Shown here one piece after another: positions 43,252 through 52,058 of a DNA stretch of 64,000 nt (positions within the stretch are counted from its first letter, which is position 1; the number at the start of each line of letters is the position of its first letter). The notes below the pieces were generated by a model that searched no databases, had not been told where the DNA came from, and worked only from the letters and a program-made list of their open reading frames with translations. Position numbers and translations under genes: made by a program. The stretch is from Sphingobacteriales bacterium (GTDB lineage: Bacteria > Bacteroidota > Bacteroidia > Chitinophagales > JADIYW01): NCBI GenBank assembly GCA_016719635.1, contig JADJYT010000012.1:1-64000 (forward strand), given 5' to 3'.

Positions 43252-46017
43252 ATGGACGATTTTTCGATACTTTCCAATGCACACCCCGGCTTTATTGACG
43301 CTCAATACCAAGATTACCAAAAAGACCCCAAGTCAATTGATCCGGAATGGCGTAAATTCTTTGCAGGCTTTGATTTAGCCTATAAATTCGGGCAGAATGG
43401 CAAAGCGATTGAAACGGACCATACAACCGTTTCCACACTCACCGCAACGGGAGAAGTGGTTTCTCCTAAGGAATTTAAAGTATTAAAACTTATCAGTGGC
43501 TACCGCAATAAAGGACACCTGCTGGCCAATACCAATCCGCTGCGCCCCAGAAGAGACCGCCATGCCGATCTTGAACTGCATTACTTCGGCTTGAATGAAT
43601 CAGATCTGGAAACGGAGTTCCATGCCGGTAAGGAAATAGGAATCGGCAAAGCGAAACTGAGTACTATCATAGACAGATTGAAACAAATATACTGCCGCAC
43701 CATCGGATGGGAATACAACTATGTCTTGAACCGCGACGAAAGAGCCTGGCTTCGAGAACAAATCGAACATGGCTACATCGCCTACCAGCATCCCATAGAA
43801 AAGAAAAAAAGAATTCTTTCCAAACTCAACGAAAGTGAAGTTCTGGAGAAATTCTTAGGAACAAAGTATATTGGCCAAAAACGGTTCTCACTGGAAGGCG
43901 GTGAATCCACCATCCCGGCCCTGGATGCCATGTTTAACGTAGCAGCCAATCACGGAGTTCAGGAAGTGGTGATTGGCATGGCGCATCGCGGCCGGTTGAA
44001 TGTGTTGTGTAATATTGTCGGTAAGACCTACGAACAGGTGTTTTCTGAATTTGAGGGTATTGCCCCGAACGATTTCTCTTCCGGCACCGGTGACGTAAAA
44101 TACCATTTGGGATATTCATCCCAGTATGAAACGATGGATGGAAAAGAAGTCTATATCAAGTTACTTCCGAATCCATCCCACCTGGAAGCGGTCAATCCTG
44201 TTGTACAGGGATTTTGCAGAGCAAAGGCAGATGCCATCTACAACTCCGATTACGACAGAATCCTGCCCATTACCATTCACGGCGACTCAGCTGTGGCAGG
44301 ACAAGGCATCGTATATGAAGTGCTGCAAATGCAGTCGCTAAAAGGTTATACCGTTGGCGGCACCATTCATTTTGTCATCAACAACCAGATTGGTTTCACC
44401 ACCGACTTTGATGATGCACGTACATCCAACTATTGCACATCCATTGCATCTGCGATTCAGGCACCTGTATTTCACGTTAACGGCGATGATGTGGAATGCG
44501 TTACTTATGTAGCGGAATTGGCGGCAGAATACCGTCAGCGGTTTAATAAGGATATTTTTGTAGATATGGTTTGCTACAGGAAATGGGGACACAATGAAGG
44601 GGATGACCCATCATACACCCAACCGCAGATGTATAAGATCATAAAGGACCATACCGGCGTACGCGATTTATATCAGAAAAAACTCTATGACTGGGGTGTG
44701 GCGGAGGCTGAGTTTGCAAAAAAAATGGAAGAGGAATTTTGGGCTGAACTGCAGGCAAGATTGAACGATTACAAACAACAGGAAAAAAAATACAAGCCGC
44801 AATCCACGGAACTGGCCTGGCAGGCCTTGCGTAAAGCCGGACTGGAAGATTTTGAATACTCGCTGGAAACTAAAATATCCAAAGACGACTTGGTAAAAAT
44901 CATCAAGGCGCTGGTAAGAGTGCCGGAAGGATTCCGTCCGCTGAAAAAAATCCAGCAATACCTGGACCAGAGACGCATCATGATGCGAGAAAATAATACG
45001 GTAGACTGGGCCGCCGCAGAGTTGATGGCGTATGGCTCCATACTGCTGGAAGGAAAAGATGTAAGGCTGAGCGGAGAAGATGTGAAACGCGGTACTTTCT
45101 CTCATCGTCATGCCTGTTTGTATGATGAAGTGACCAATGAAGAATACAACCGGTTGAATCATATTGCCGAAGATGGAAAACAAGGTACCTTTCATATCTA
45201 TAATTCCCACTTGTCGGAATACGGAGTATTGGGATTCGAGTTTGGCTATTCACTGCCTTCCCCGGCGCCGCTCACGATTTGGGAAGCGCAGTTCGGCGAC
45301 TTTGACAATGGTGCGCAGATTATCATCGACCAGTTCATCGCTTCCTGCGAAACGAAATGGAACCGCCAGAGCGGTTTGGTATTATTACTGCCTCATGGTT
45401 ATGAAGGCGCAGGACCGGAACACAGTTCTGCGCGTTTAGAACGTTTCCTGCAGTTGTGCGGCGAGTTGAACATGGTCGTGACGAACATCACCTCTCCGGC
45501 GAACTTTTTTCATGCATTACGCAGACAATTGACCTGGTCATTCAGAAAGCCGATGATTAACATGTCGCCGAAATCGTTGTTACGGCATCCAAAATGCATC
45601 GATTCCATTTCGAAGATTTACGAAGGTAAATTTCAGGAAGTGATAGATGATGATGGCACGGATGAAGCCGGTAATGTAAAAAAAGTATTGTTCTGCACCG
45701 GAAAAATCTATTACGACTTGCTGGCGAAGAAAGAAGCGGATGGCCGAAGGGATGTTGCTATTGTGCGCTTAGAGCAATTGTATCCTGTGGCAGACAAACA
45801 ATTGGATGCCATCATCAAAAAATACAACAAGGCCAGTTTCCATTGGGTGCAGGAAGAACCCATTAACATGGGTGCTTACTCATTCCTTTTATTAAATTAC
45901 AATAAAGCTAAATATTTACAATGTATTGCCCGGCCACAGGCTTCATCTCCTGCCACCGGATTCAGCAAGCTGCACGAGAAAGAACAGAAAGCACTGGTAG
46001 AACTGGCGTTTGGATAA
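43252..46017 (+). CDS. sucA: 2-oxoglutarate dehydrogenase E1 component
   Basis: Thiamine-pyrophosphate-dependent decarboxylase of the TCA cycle, 921 residues. The N-terminal DDFSILSNAHPGFIDAQYQD helix for E2 binding is followed by VEVVIGMAHRGRLNVLCNI, the TPP/Mg region HGDSAVAGQGIVYE and NNQIGFTT, and CYRKWGHNEGDDP. The C-terminal transketolase-like domain has HLSEYGVLGFEFGYS, GYEGAGPEHSSARLERFLQ and RQLTWSFRKPMI. It starts the operon sucA-sucB-lpd, which encodes the whole complex. Confidence 0.97.
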   Translation: MDDFSILSNAHPGFIDAQYQDYQKDPKSIDPEWRKFFAGFDLAYKFGQNGKAIETDHTTVSTLTATGEVVSPKEFKVLKLISGYRNKGHLLANTNPLRPRRDRHADLELHYFGLNESDLETEFHAGKEIGIGKAKLSTIIDRLKQIYCRTIGWEYNYVLNRDERAWLREQIEHGYIAYQHPIEKKKRILSKLNESEVLEKFLGTKYIGQKRFSLEGGESTIPALDAMFNVAANHGVQEVVIGMAHRGRLNVLCNIVGKTYEQVFSEFEGIAPNDFSSGTGDVKYHLGYSSQYETMDGKEVYIKLLPNPSHLEAVNPVVQGFCRAKADAIYNSDYDRILPITIHGDSAVAGQGIVYEVLQMQSLKGYTVGGTIHFVINNQIGFTTDFDDARTSNYCTSIASAIQAPVFHVNGDDVECVTYVAELAAEYRQRFNKDIFVDMVCYRKWGHNEGDDPSYTQPQMYKIIKDHTGVRDLYQKKLYDWGVAEAEFAKKMEEEFWAELQARLNDYKQQEKKYKPQSTELAWQALRKAGLEDFEYSLETKISKDDLVKIIKALVRVPEGFRPLKKIQQYLDQRRIMMRENNTVDWAAAELMAYGSILLEGKDVRLSGEDVKRGTFSHRHACLYDEVTNEEYNRLNHIAEDGKQGTFHIYNSHLSEYGVLGFEFGYSLPSPAPLTIWEAQFGDFDNGAQIIIDQFIASCETKWNRQSGLVLLLPHGYEGAGPEHSSARLERFLQLCGELNMVVTNITSPANFFHALRRQLTWSFRKPMINMSPKSLLRHPKCIDSISKIYEGKFQEVIDDDGTDEAGNVKKVLFCTGKIYYDLLAKKEADGRRDVAIVRLEQLYPVADKQLDAIIKKYNKASFHWVQEEPINMGAYSFLLLNYNKAKYLQCIARPQASSPATGFSKLHEKEQKALVELAFG

Positions 46018-46023
46018 CACCAT

Positions 46024-46054
46024 TCTGTCATTTTGAGCGCAGCGAGAAATCTTG
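46024..46054 (+). repeat. Intergenic repeat of the GAGCGCAGCGAG family
   Basis: CTGTCATTTTGAGCGCAGCG and the following AGAAATCTTG resemble elements at 49077-49101 and 52861-52890 (consensus about CATTGCGAGNNGCGAAGCAATC). Such dispersed elements are common in many bacterial genomes; function unclear. The adjoining TTTTGTTGTAACAAAA is itself palindromic. Confidence 0.55.
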
Positions 46055-46127
46055 TTTTGTTGTAACAAAATAATCTAATCTTATTAAGCGATAAAAAACA
46101 CCAATCAACAAAAGCTAAATAAAGCAC

Positions 46128-46135
46128 TAAATTTG
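46128..46135 (+). promoter_or_regulatory. Possible -7 box upstream of sucB
   Basis: TAAATTTG matches TAnnTTTG exactly, 39 nt before the sucB ATG. With the 157-nt gap after sucA it suggests that sucB-lpd may have its own promoter. No TTG at the standard distance. Confidence 0.4.
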
Positions 46136-46174
46136 TCTAACATTCTTGAATCCATACATCTAACAATATAAATA

Positions 46175-47536
46175 ATGAGCAAAGTAGAAATAAAAGTACC
46201 AACCGTTGGCGAATCCGTTACAGAAGTAACGCTGGCAGCCTGGTTAGTGGAAGATGGTGTCTATGTAAAGCTGGATCAGCCGCTGGCAGAATTTGAATCC
46301 GATAAAGCTACCTTTGAAATGCCTGCCGAAGTATCAGGCGTCATTACCCGCGTGGCAAAGGAAGGTGATGACATTAAAATTGGCGGACTGGTTGCCTATA
46401 TTGATACGGATGCAATTGCACCGGAAAAGCCGGCAGTGCTTAGTCCACAGACATCAGTTGACAGTCCACAGAAAAAAGAAGAAAATCTGTCCTCAGTCGA
46501 TGGTCAGCAGTCAATAGTGACGGAGAAAATTGAGTCCGATAAAAAAGAAACTATTGACAATGAGCTATCAACCATTGACCAAAAAACTTACGCCTCCGGA
46601 ACACCTTCCCCATCCGCTAAAGAAATACTGGAAGAAAAAGGAATAGAAACCACTGAAATAAAAGGCACCGGTGTGGATGGAAGAATTACGAAGGAAGATG
46701 CGCTAAAAGCAGAACAGTCGACAGTCGATAGTCGACAGTCGACAGACAAAAAAACAGAAATAGCTAAAGAAACGGCGAACCTTGGGCTGTGGACCTTGGA
46801 CAAATTTTCGCGTAGCGAACGTGTAGAAAAAATGACGCGTATGCGTAAAACCATCTCTCGTCGTTTGGTTGCAGTGAAAAATGAAACTGCGATGTTAACG
46901 ACATTCAACGAAGTGGATATGACTCGCATTCACCAGATTCGCGACCAATACAAAAAAACCTTTGAGGAAAAGAACGGCATTGGGCTGGGCTTCATGTCTT
47001 TTTTCACCAAGGCGTGCGCACTGGCCTTACAAAAGTTTCCAGCCATCAATGCCTATATCGATGATGAGAACATCATCTACCATGATTTCTGCGATATTTC
47101 CATTGCCGTATCGACTCCTAAAGGATTGGTGGTTCCCGTTATACGGAATGCGGAAAGCTTATCGTTTGCCGGGATTGAAAAAGAAGTGAAACGCCTGGCA
47201 TTACTGGGCAGGGACGGAAATCTGTCAATGGAAGATATGGAGGGCGGCACCTTCACCATCACCAACGGCGGTGTGTTCGGCTCACTGATGAGTACCCCCA
47301 TCATCAATCAGCCGCAAAGTGCCATTTTAGGGATGCATAAAATTCAGGACAGACCCATGGCCATCAACGGTAAAGTGGAAATACGCCCCATGATGTACCT
47401 GGCATTGTCGTATGACCACCGAATCGTAGACGGAAAGGAAAGCGTAGGTTTTTTAGTGATGGTCAAAGACTTTCTGGAAAATCCGGAAAAGATGCTGACA
47501 GGCAGCGATCCGGTAAAAGCGCTGTTAGAATTATAA
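46175..47536 (+). CDS. sucB: 2-oxoglutarate dehydrogenase E2 (dihydrolipoyl succinyltransferase)
   Basis: Core of the 2-oxoglutarate dehydrogenase complex, 453 residues. A lipoyl domain with the lipoylated lysine in EFESDKATFEMP (about residue 44) comes first. Then a long linker, an E1/E3-binding domain (ASGTPSPSAKEILEEKGIE ... GRITKEDALK), a second linker and the catalytic domain with LSYDHRIVDGKESVGF. The two linkers are unusual. They are made of S, V, D, Q, K and E and coded by near-repeats of AGTCGACAGTCGA and AGTCCACAG, unlike the Ala/Pro-rich linkers of most E2 proteins. Confidence 0.95.
   Translation: MSKVEIKVPTVGESVTEVTLAAWLVEDGVYVKLDQPLAEFESDKATFEMPAEVSGVITRVAKEGDDIKIGGLVAYIDTDAIAPEKPAVLSPQTSVDSPQKKEENLSSVDGQQSIVTEKIESDKKETIDNELSTIDQKTYASGTPSPSAKEILEEKGIETTEIKGTGVDGRITKEDALKAEQSTVDSRQSTDKKTEIAKETANLGLWTLDKFSRSERVEKMTRMRKTISRRLVAVKNETAMLTTFNEVDMTRIHQIRDQYKKTFEEKNGIGLGFMSFFTKACALALQKFPAINAYIDDENIIYHDFCDISIAVSTPKGLVVPVIRNAESLSFAGIEKEVKRLALLGRDGNLSMEDMEGGTFTITNGGVFGSLMSTPIINQPQSAILGMHKIQDRPMAINGKVEIRPMMYLALSYDHRIVDGKESVGFLVMVKDFLENPEKMLTGSDPVKALLEL
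46715..46745 (+). repeat. Short tandem/palindromic repeat in the sucB linker
   Basis: CAGTCGA, CAGTCGATA, GTCGA, CAGTCGA, CAG in succession. Related short repeats in the same gene are AGTCCACAG at 46442-46450 and 46463-46471, and CCTTGG/GGACCTTGG at 46780-46799. All fall in the interdomain linkers. Confidence 0.8.
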
Positions 47537-47584
47537 AATTAGCTAATTAGCTAATCATCAAAATATCACATTATCACATTAACC

Positions 47585-48988
47585 ATGACACAACACGATA
47601 TCACTATTATAGGCAGCGGTCCCGGCGGATATGTGGCAGCCATTCGTTGCGCACAATTAGGATTTAATACCGCCATCATAGAAAAATATAACACACTGGG
47701 CGGTACCTGTTTGAATGTCGGATGCATTCCGTCCAAGGCATTGCTGGATTCTTCCGAACATTATCATAATGCCATGCATACGTTCAGGGAGCATGGCATC
47801 GAAATCCCTTCTGCAACAGTCAATTTCCAGCAGATGATTTCCCGGAAAGCCAAAGTGGTGGAAACCACCAGCGGCGGAATCGATTACCTGATGAAGAAAA
47901 ATAAGGTGACGGTGTACCGTGGACAGGGTTCTTTCATTAACAACACAACCATTGCCGTTAAGAAAGCAGACGGATCGGAAGATCAGATTGAAACGAAATA
48001 TGCCATCATTGCTACCGGCTCCAAACCATCCACTCTGCCGTTCTTACCTATCGATAAAAAAAGAATCATCACTTCCACAGAAGCGCTGGCATTGCCGGAA
48101 TTGCCAAAATCCATGGTGATTATCGGCGGCGGTGTCATTGGACTGGAATTGGGCTCCGTGTATCAGCGCCTCGGAACTCAGGTTTCCGTAGTAGAATTTA
48201 TGGATAAAATCATTCCTGCCATGGATGATGACTTGGGCAAAGAACTGCAGCGTTCACTGAAGAAACTCGGCATTAAATTTCACCTGTCACACAAGGTGAC
48301 GGGCGCGGTCAATAACGGCGATTCGGTAACGGTAACGGCACTGGATAAAAAAGACGAGGAAATAAAAATCCAAGCGGATTATTGCCTGGTGGCAATTGGC
48401 AGAAAAGCCTATACCGATGGGTTAGAATTGGAAAATATAGGCATCACACCCAACCAACGCGGACAGATAGAGGTGAATGACCATCTGCAGACCATTGTAC
48501 CTAATGTTTATGCCGTTGGTGATGTGATACGCGGCGCGATGCTGGCGCATAAGGCGGAAGAGGAAGGTGTGCTGGTGGCTGAAATCATTGCCGGACAAAA
48601 ACCGCATATCGACTACAACTTAATTCCGGGCGTGGTATATACGTGGCCGGAGGTGGCGAGCGTAGGACAAACGGAAAACCAACTGAAAGAAAACGGCATT
48701 GCCTATAAGGTTGGCTCCTTCCCAATGCGTGCATTGGGGCGTTCCCGTGCCAGTATGGATATCGATGGCTTGATAAAGGTGTTGGCGGATGCCGATACAG
48801 ATGAAATATTGGGCGTACACATGATTGGTGCGCGTGCTGCCGATATGATAGCAGAGGCTGTAGTAGCCATGGAATTCCGTGCCAGTGCGGAAGACATCGG
48901 GCGCATCTCCCACGCGCATCCAACCTATACCGAAGCATTTAAAGAAGCGGCATTGGCAGCTACGGAAAACAGGGCGCTGCATGTTTGA
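47585..48988 (+). CDS. lpd: Dihydrolipoyl dehydrogenase (E3)
   Basis: FAD flavoprotein that reoxidises lipoamide, 467 residues. FAD-binding TIIGSGPGGYVAAIRCAQLG, the redox disulfide GGTCLNVGCIPSKALL, NAD-binding MVIIGGGVIGLELGSVYQRLG, the second FAD motif NVYAVGDVIRGAMLAHKAEEE, and the C-terminal HAHPTYTEAFKEAALAA with catalytic His and Glu are all present. It follows sucB by 48 nt. The gap is AT-rich with short direct repeats (TTAGCTAATTAGCTAAT, ATCACATTATCACATTA), a type of spacer common in Bacteroidota. Confidence 0.97.
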   Translation: MTQHDITIIGSGPGGYVAAIRCAQLGFNTAIIEKYNTLGGTCLNVGCIPSKALLDSSEHYHNAMHTFREHGIEIPSATVNFQQMISRKAKVVETTSGGIDYLMKKNKVTVYRGQGSFINNTTIAVKKADGSEDQIETKYAIIATGSKPSTLPFLPIDKKRIITSTEALALPELPKSMVIIGGGVIGLELGSVYQRLGTQVSVVEFMDKIIPAMDDDLGKELQRSLKKLGIKFHLSHKVTGAVNNGDSVTVTALDKKDEEIKIQADYCLVAIGRKAYTDGLELENIGITPNQRGQIEVNDHLQTIVPNVYAVGDVIRGAMLAHKAEEEGVLVAEIIAGQKPHIDYNLIPGVVYTWPEVASVGQTENQLKENGIAYKVGSFPMRALGRSRASMDIDGLIKVLADADTDEILGVHMIGARAADMIAEAVVAMEFRASAEDIGRISHAHPTYTEAFKEAALAATENRALHV

Positions 48989-49317
48989 AAGAAGGAGTAA
49001 ACAATAAGGATTAAGCAATAAAGTGTCCTTCTATCTCCAGCAGTTTTTCCAGCGGGTCCAGTTTGTTTTGTAACCATCATCTCGAGGAACGAAGCGATCT
49101 CACCCTTGTTTCCAAACAGGAGTCTCTTGCAGAGGACTCTGCAAAATTAGTATATATTCTTTTGTACGCAGAGTCCCGTTCAGGAGACTTTGATGGCAAG
49201 GAAGTACCTGGCGGAAAACCCTGAATTTTTTTTACGGTTGTTTACCATTATTTCTTTGGTGCAGTTGTTGCCGAACTTTACATCATCAAATTATTTAAAA
49301 CAAAAAAGACAAACAGT
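48989..49317 (+). other. 329-nt intergenic region with repeats and a possible gene remnant
   Basis: No complete gene. Contents: on the minus strand 49069-49007 reads LQNKLDPLEKLLEIEGHFIA then stop, which looks like the end of a real protein, so a decayed gene is possible. At 49077-49101 lies CTCGAGGAACGAAGCGATCT, a copy of the dispersed repeat also near 46024 and 52861. Nine-bp inverted arms GGACTCTGC (49134-49142) and GCAGAGTCC (49168-49176) follow with a 25-nt spacer. The last 100 nt are AT-rich upstream sequence of the next lipoprotein; no consensus promoter is clear. Confidence 0.5.
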
Positions 49318-49734
49318 ATGAAAACAATAAAATTAGCAAAAAGTGTATTGGCCATATTGGCGGTATGTTTTACGTTAGCAGGAACGACATCCTGTAAAAA
49401 AGAAGACAAATTGATTGATACAAATTTAGTGGGCAACTGGGAAAAGATAGTAACAAGTTTAAATTCGAATGGGGTTCAGGATAAACATGAATTTACCTTT
49501 AAAGCAAATGGAACAGGAGTAGAAAGAAAATTCACCAGCAACAGAGGTGTCATTTCAAATGAAAGAATTGAAACATTTGTTTGGTTCGTGAAAAGTCCGG
49601 GGGTTATCCGCCTGAAAAACAGTCTGAATGAAGAAGGTGACATCAATTACACTTTTACCGCAAATGCAATATCAATATTAACATTAGGATTCCCTTTTGG
49701 CGAACAGCTCAATCTGGCGGCTAAAATAAACTAA
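49318..49734 (+). CDS. Lipocalin-like lipoprotein
   Basis: A 138-residue lipoprotein: signal VLAILAVCFTLAGTTSCKK with lipobox TTSC. The mature domain has the pattern LVGNWEKIVTSLNSNGVQD followed by FTFKANGTGVERKF and a string of strands, typical of the small lipocalin-like domains frequent in Bacteroidota lipoproteins. Ligand unknown. A strong hairpin terminator lies 13 nt after the stop. Confidence 0.72.
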   Translation: MKTIKLAKSVLAILAVCFTLAGTTSCKKEDKLIDTNLVGNWEKIVTSLNSNGVQDKHEFTFKANGTGVERKFTSNRGVISNERIETFVWFVKSPGVIRLKNSLNEEGDINYTFTANAISILTLGFPFGEQLNLAAKIN

Positions 49735-49747
49735 TGATATCCTCTGT

Positions 49748-49790
49748 AAAGATATTTCCGGGAGGTAAATCACGGAAATATCTTTTTATT
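49748..49790 (+). terminator. Bidirectional terminator between convergent genes
   Basis: AAAGATATTTCCG (49748-49760) pairs perfectly with CGGAAATATCTTT (49773-49785), 13 bp, 12-nt loop, followed by TTATT. The A/T-rich stem base can also serve the minus-strand gene ending at 49789. Confidence 0.82.
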
Positions 49791-50247
49791 ATACCCCAAA
49801 CTGTCTGAGGTGATGATCGAGGTGTTTATACATCATGTTATTCCACTCATGAGATGTGAGTTCGCCAAAAGATACCGATTCTTTCCCTTCAAAGAAAGCT
49901 GCGCCTCTTTCCGTCACTTTACAGATGTAGTTAAGTAAACGTGTCTTTTCTTTTTGAAAATCTCTGACATCGGCAATAATGAAAGCAGGGCCTGTAGGTC
50001 CGTTTTGCGTGTACGGTGTTTCACTGACCACTTTACTTTTTACCATTGTTTTCAGCATCAGCTTCAGGAAGAAGTTTGGCCTGTCTGAGCGTTCCTCAAA
50101 AATATATTCATATGTTACACAGCAATGTGCCAGCATCTGAGAGACATTCATCTTGCCCCATTTTGCGGATGTTTCAGGTGTTAATTTGTTTATTCTGCTG
50201 ATGAAATCATCTGCAACAGAAATAGCATACATATTTGGTAAGGCCAT
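49789..50247 (-). CDS. DUF1569 / DinB-like helical-bundle protein
   Basis: A 152-residue cytoplasmic protein. Features fit the DUF1569 branch of the DinB/YfiT four-helix family: KWGKMNVSQMLAHCCVTYEY with a histidine early, and SHEWNNMMYKHLDHHLRQFGV at the C-terminus with the HxxxH(L)xxH-type residues. Those histidines could bind a metal as in DinB-family thiol transferases. Substrate unknown. Single gene, convergent with the lipocalin-like gene. Confidence 0.75.
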   Translation of the reverse strand: MALPNMYAISVADDFISRINKLTPETSAKWGKMNVSQMLAHCCVTYEYIFEERSDRPNFFLKLMLKTMVKSKVVSETPYTQNGPTGPAFIIADVRDFQKEKTRLLNYICKVTERGAAFFEGKESVSFGELTSHEWNNMMYKHLDHHLRQFGV

Positions 50248-50289
50248 AAAAATGAAATTTAATTAGATGTCATATACAAGAAACAATAC

Positions 50290-50907
50290 TTATATTTCTC
50301 CGGTGTACAGGGATGTATTGGACTTCTTCTGGAAACCGATGGCTAATACCTTCATAACACGGCCGGTTCCAGAAACCTGAACCCGCATCCAACCGTAGTG
50401 TTTCAGATGTGACGTGGCTGCATTTCCGGTATGTGCGCTGAACGCGATGTATTTATCTCCTTTACCTGCCAGATTCCCCGAATCGGCAGATGGGTGTGAA
50501 ACATAATCATACGCCACAACGGCATCATTCGGACCGCTCCAGGTACCTGCAGTTGTCGAATCAATCGTTACACCGGAATCAAATGCCTTGACAAATCCAT
50601 TATTATCCATCAGCACGTCACCGTCCAAATTGTTAAAATGGATATAGATGCCGTGAATCGAAGTGCTGCCATACCAATACAAATCGATAAACATGGTGCA
50701 ATCTAAATTTAATGGAAACTGATTGAAATCCCATCCAAAAATCGCTTCATAAGTATTATCCGGACCGGTATAAAAACTTTTAAGCGTGGAATCCACCTGA
50801 ACCGAATATACATCCGGATCATCAATGCCAGGGTCGTCCGTTTTGGCACAGGAAATGAAGAGGCAGATACATGAAAATATGAATCCGCTGAAAAATGTCT
50901 TTTGCAT
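50290..50907 (-). CDS. Uncharacterised lipoprotein
   Basis: A 205-residue lipoprotein from start MQKTFFSGFIFSCICLFISC (lipobox FISC). The frame opens 19 codons earlier (50964), but that adds a non-signal leader. The mature part is acidic (AKTDDPGIDDPD linker) and beta-rich, without recognised domain; strands such as NLDCTMFIDLYWYGSTSIHG and KYIAFSAHTGNAATSHLKHY are visible. It begins 57 nt after the ThiF-rhodanese gene and may be the last gene of that operon. Confidence 0.66.
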   Translation of the reverse strand: MQKTFFSGFIFSCICLFISCAKTDDPGIDDPDVYSVQVDSTLKSFYTGPDNTYEAIFGWDFNQFPLNLDCTMFIDLYWYGSTSIHGIYIHFNNLDGDVLMDNNGFVKAFDSGVTIDSTTAGTWSGPNDAVVAYDYVSHPSADSGNLAGKGDKYIAFSAHTGNAATSHLKHYGWMRVQVSGTGRVMKVLAIGFQKKSNTSLYTGEI

Positions 50908-50964
50908 AATTGTGATTTTATGAATTTGGGTCAAAGTTAAAGTATAAACGGATTTATTTATCAT

Positions 50965-52056
50965 TTATTTCAAGAACTGATCTATCCCGCCTTGTAAGTT
51001 ATATAAATTAGAATACCCTTCTTTTTCCAGATAACGGATAACATTGGCGCTCCGCAAACCGGATTTGCAAAACATCACCACTTTTTTTTCTTTGGAAATC
51101 ATATGCTGATTGGACAAAATGGATTGCATGGGCATTAATTCCCCGCCAATATGCTGCAATTCATGTTCATGAAGCTCCCGTACATCTATTAGTTGAAAGT
51201 CCTGCTTGTTCTCTATCATTTTCCGGAGTTCATCTGCCGTAATTTCTTTTACAGCCGGCTGCCGTTGCATATTACAAAAGTGTTCATAATCGATTAATGT
51301 ATCAATAATGATATTTGAATTCTTAGAAATTGTAAAAACTGACTGGTTCAAAGATAATCCATCTATCCTCAGCAATTTTCCATCCAGGGTATCGCCTATT
51401 CCTAAAATCAGTTTTATGACTTCATTAGCCTGTATGGAGGCAACGATTCCGCACATAGTGCCCAGCACACCGGCTTCGGCACAGTTCTGTACTTCATCCG
51501 GATTGGGCGGATGTGGAAATAAATCCCTGTAATTAATTTTTGATTGGTGATTAAATACCGAAACCTGCCCATCGAACCGATTGACAGCGGCAAACACATT
51601 TATTTTATTGGACAGTACACAAGCGTCGTTCACCAGATAACGGGTGGGAAAATTATCCGTTCCGTCACAAATAATATCATAATCGGCGAACAACCTCAAT
51701 GCATTCTTTGAAGTCAAACGCTCCGTAAATATCTCTATTTTCACCTGCGGATTGAGTTGCGCTAATCTATGTTTTGCCACCTCCACTTTCTGTTTTCCGA
51801 TATCTTCTTGTGTAAATAATATCTGCCGCTGCAAATTCGACAGTGAAACAATATCATCGTCTGCGATACCAATCGTACCAATACCGGCGGCCGTTAAATA
51901 TTGCAGCAAAGGACACCCCAGGCCTCCGCAGCCAATGACCAGGACGCTTGCTTTTTTTAATTTCTCCTGTCCCTGCCATCCAACTGCCGGTATAGCTATC
52001 TGTCTTGCATAGCGCTGCTGTTCATCCTGAGATAGTATGGAGTCCGGAGCGTTCAT
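50965..52056 (-). CDS. moeB: ThiF/MoeB-type adenylyltransferase with C-terminal rhodanese domain
   Basis: E1-like enzyme of 363 residues that adenylates the C-terminus of a ubiquitin-fold sulfur carrier (MoaD/ThiS) and probably transfers sulfur. It has SVLVIGCGGLGCPLLQYLTAAG (ATP loop), DDDIVSLSNLQRQILFTQEDIG and DGTDNFPTRYLVNDAC. The rhodanese domain has VVMFCKSGLRSANVIRYL with catalytic Cys. I see no paired CxxC zinc motifs of MoeB; NCAEAGVLGTMCG is what remains. The frame is open to 52266, but MNAPDSILSQDEQ at 52056, 2 nt after the pyrF stop, is the sensible start. moeB versus thiF specificity is unresolved. Confidence 0.85.
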   Translation of the reverse strand: MNAPDSILSQDEQQRYARQIAIPAVGWQGQEKLKKASVLVIGCGGLGCPLLQYLTAAGIGTIGIADDDIVSLSNLQRQILFTQEDIGKQKVEVAKHRLAQLNPQVKIEIFTERLTSKNALRLFADYDIICDGTDNFPTRYLVNDACVLSNKINVFAAVNRFDGQVSVFNHQSKINYRDLFPHPPNPDEVQNCAEAGVLGTMCGIVASIQANEVIKLILGIGDTLDGKLLRIDGLSLNQSVFTISKNSNIIIDTLIDYEHFCNMQRQPAVKEITADELRKMIENKQDFQLIDVRELHEHELQHIGGELMPMQSILSNQHMISKEKKVVMFCKSGLRSANVIRYLEKEGYSNLYNLQGGIDQFLK

Positions 52057-52058
52057 CC

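Noticed and set aside
44668..45210. Long minus-strand open frames inside sucA
   Set aside because: Sequence on the opposite strand of a clear, full-length enzyme; no domain or start context of their own.
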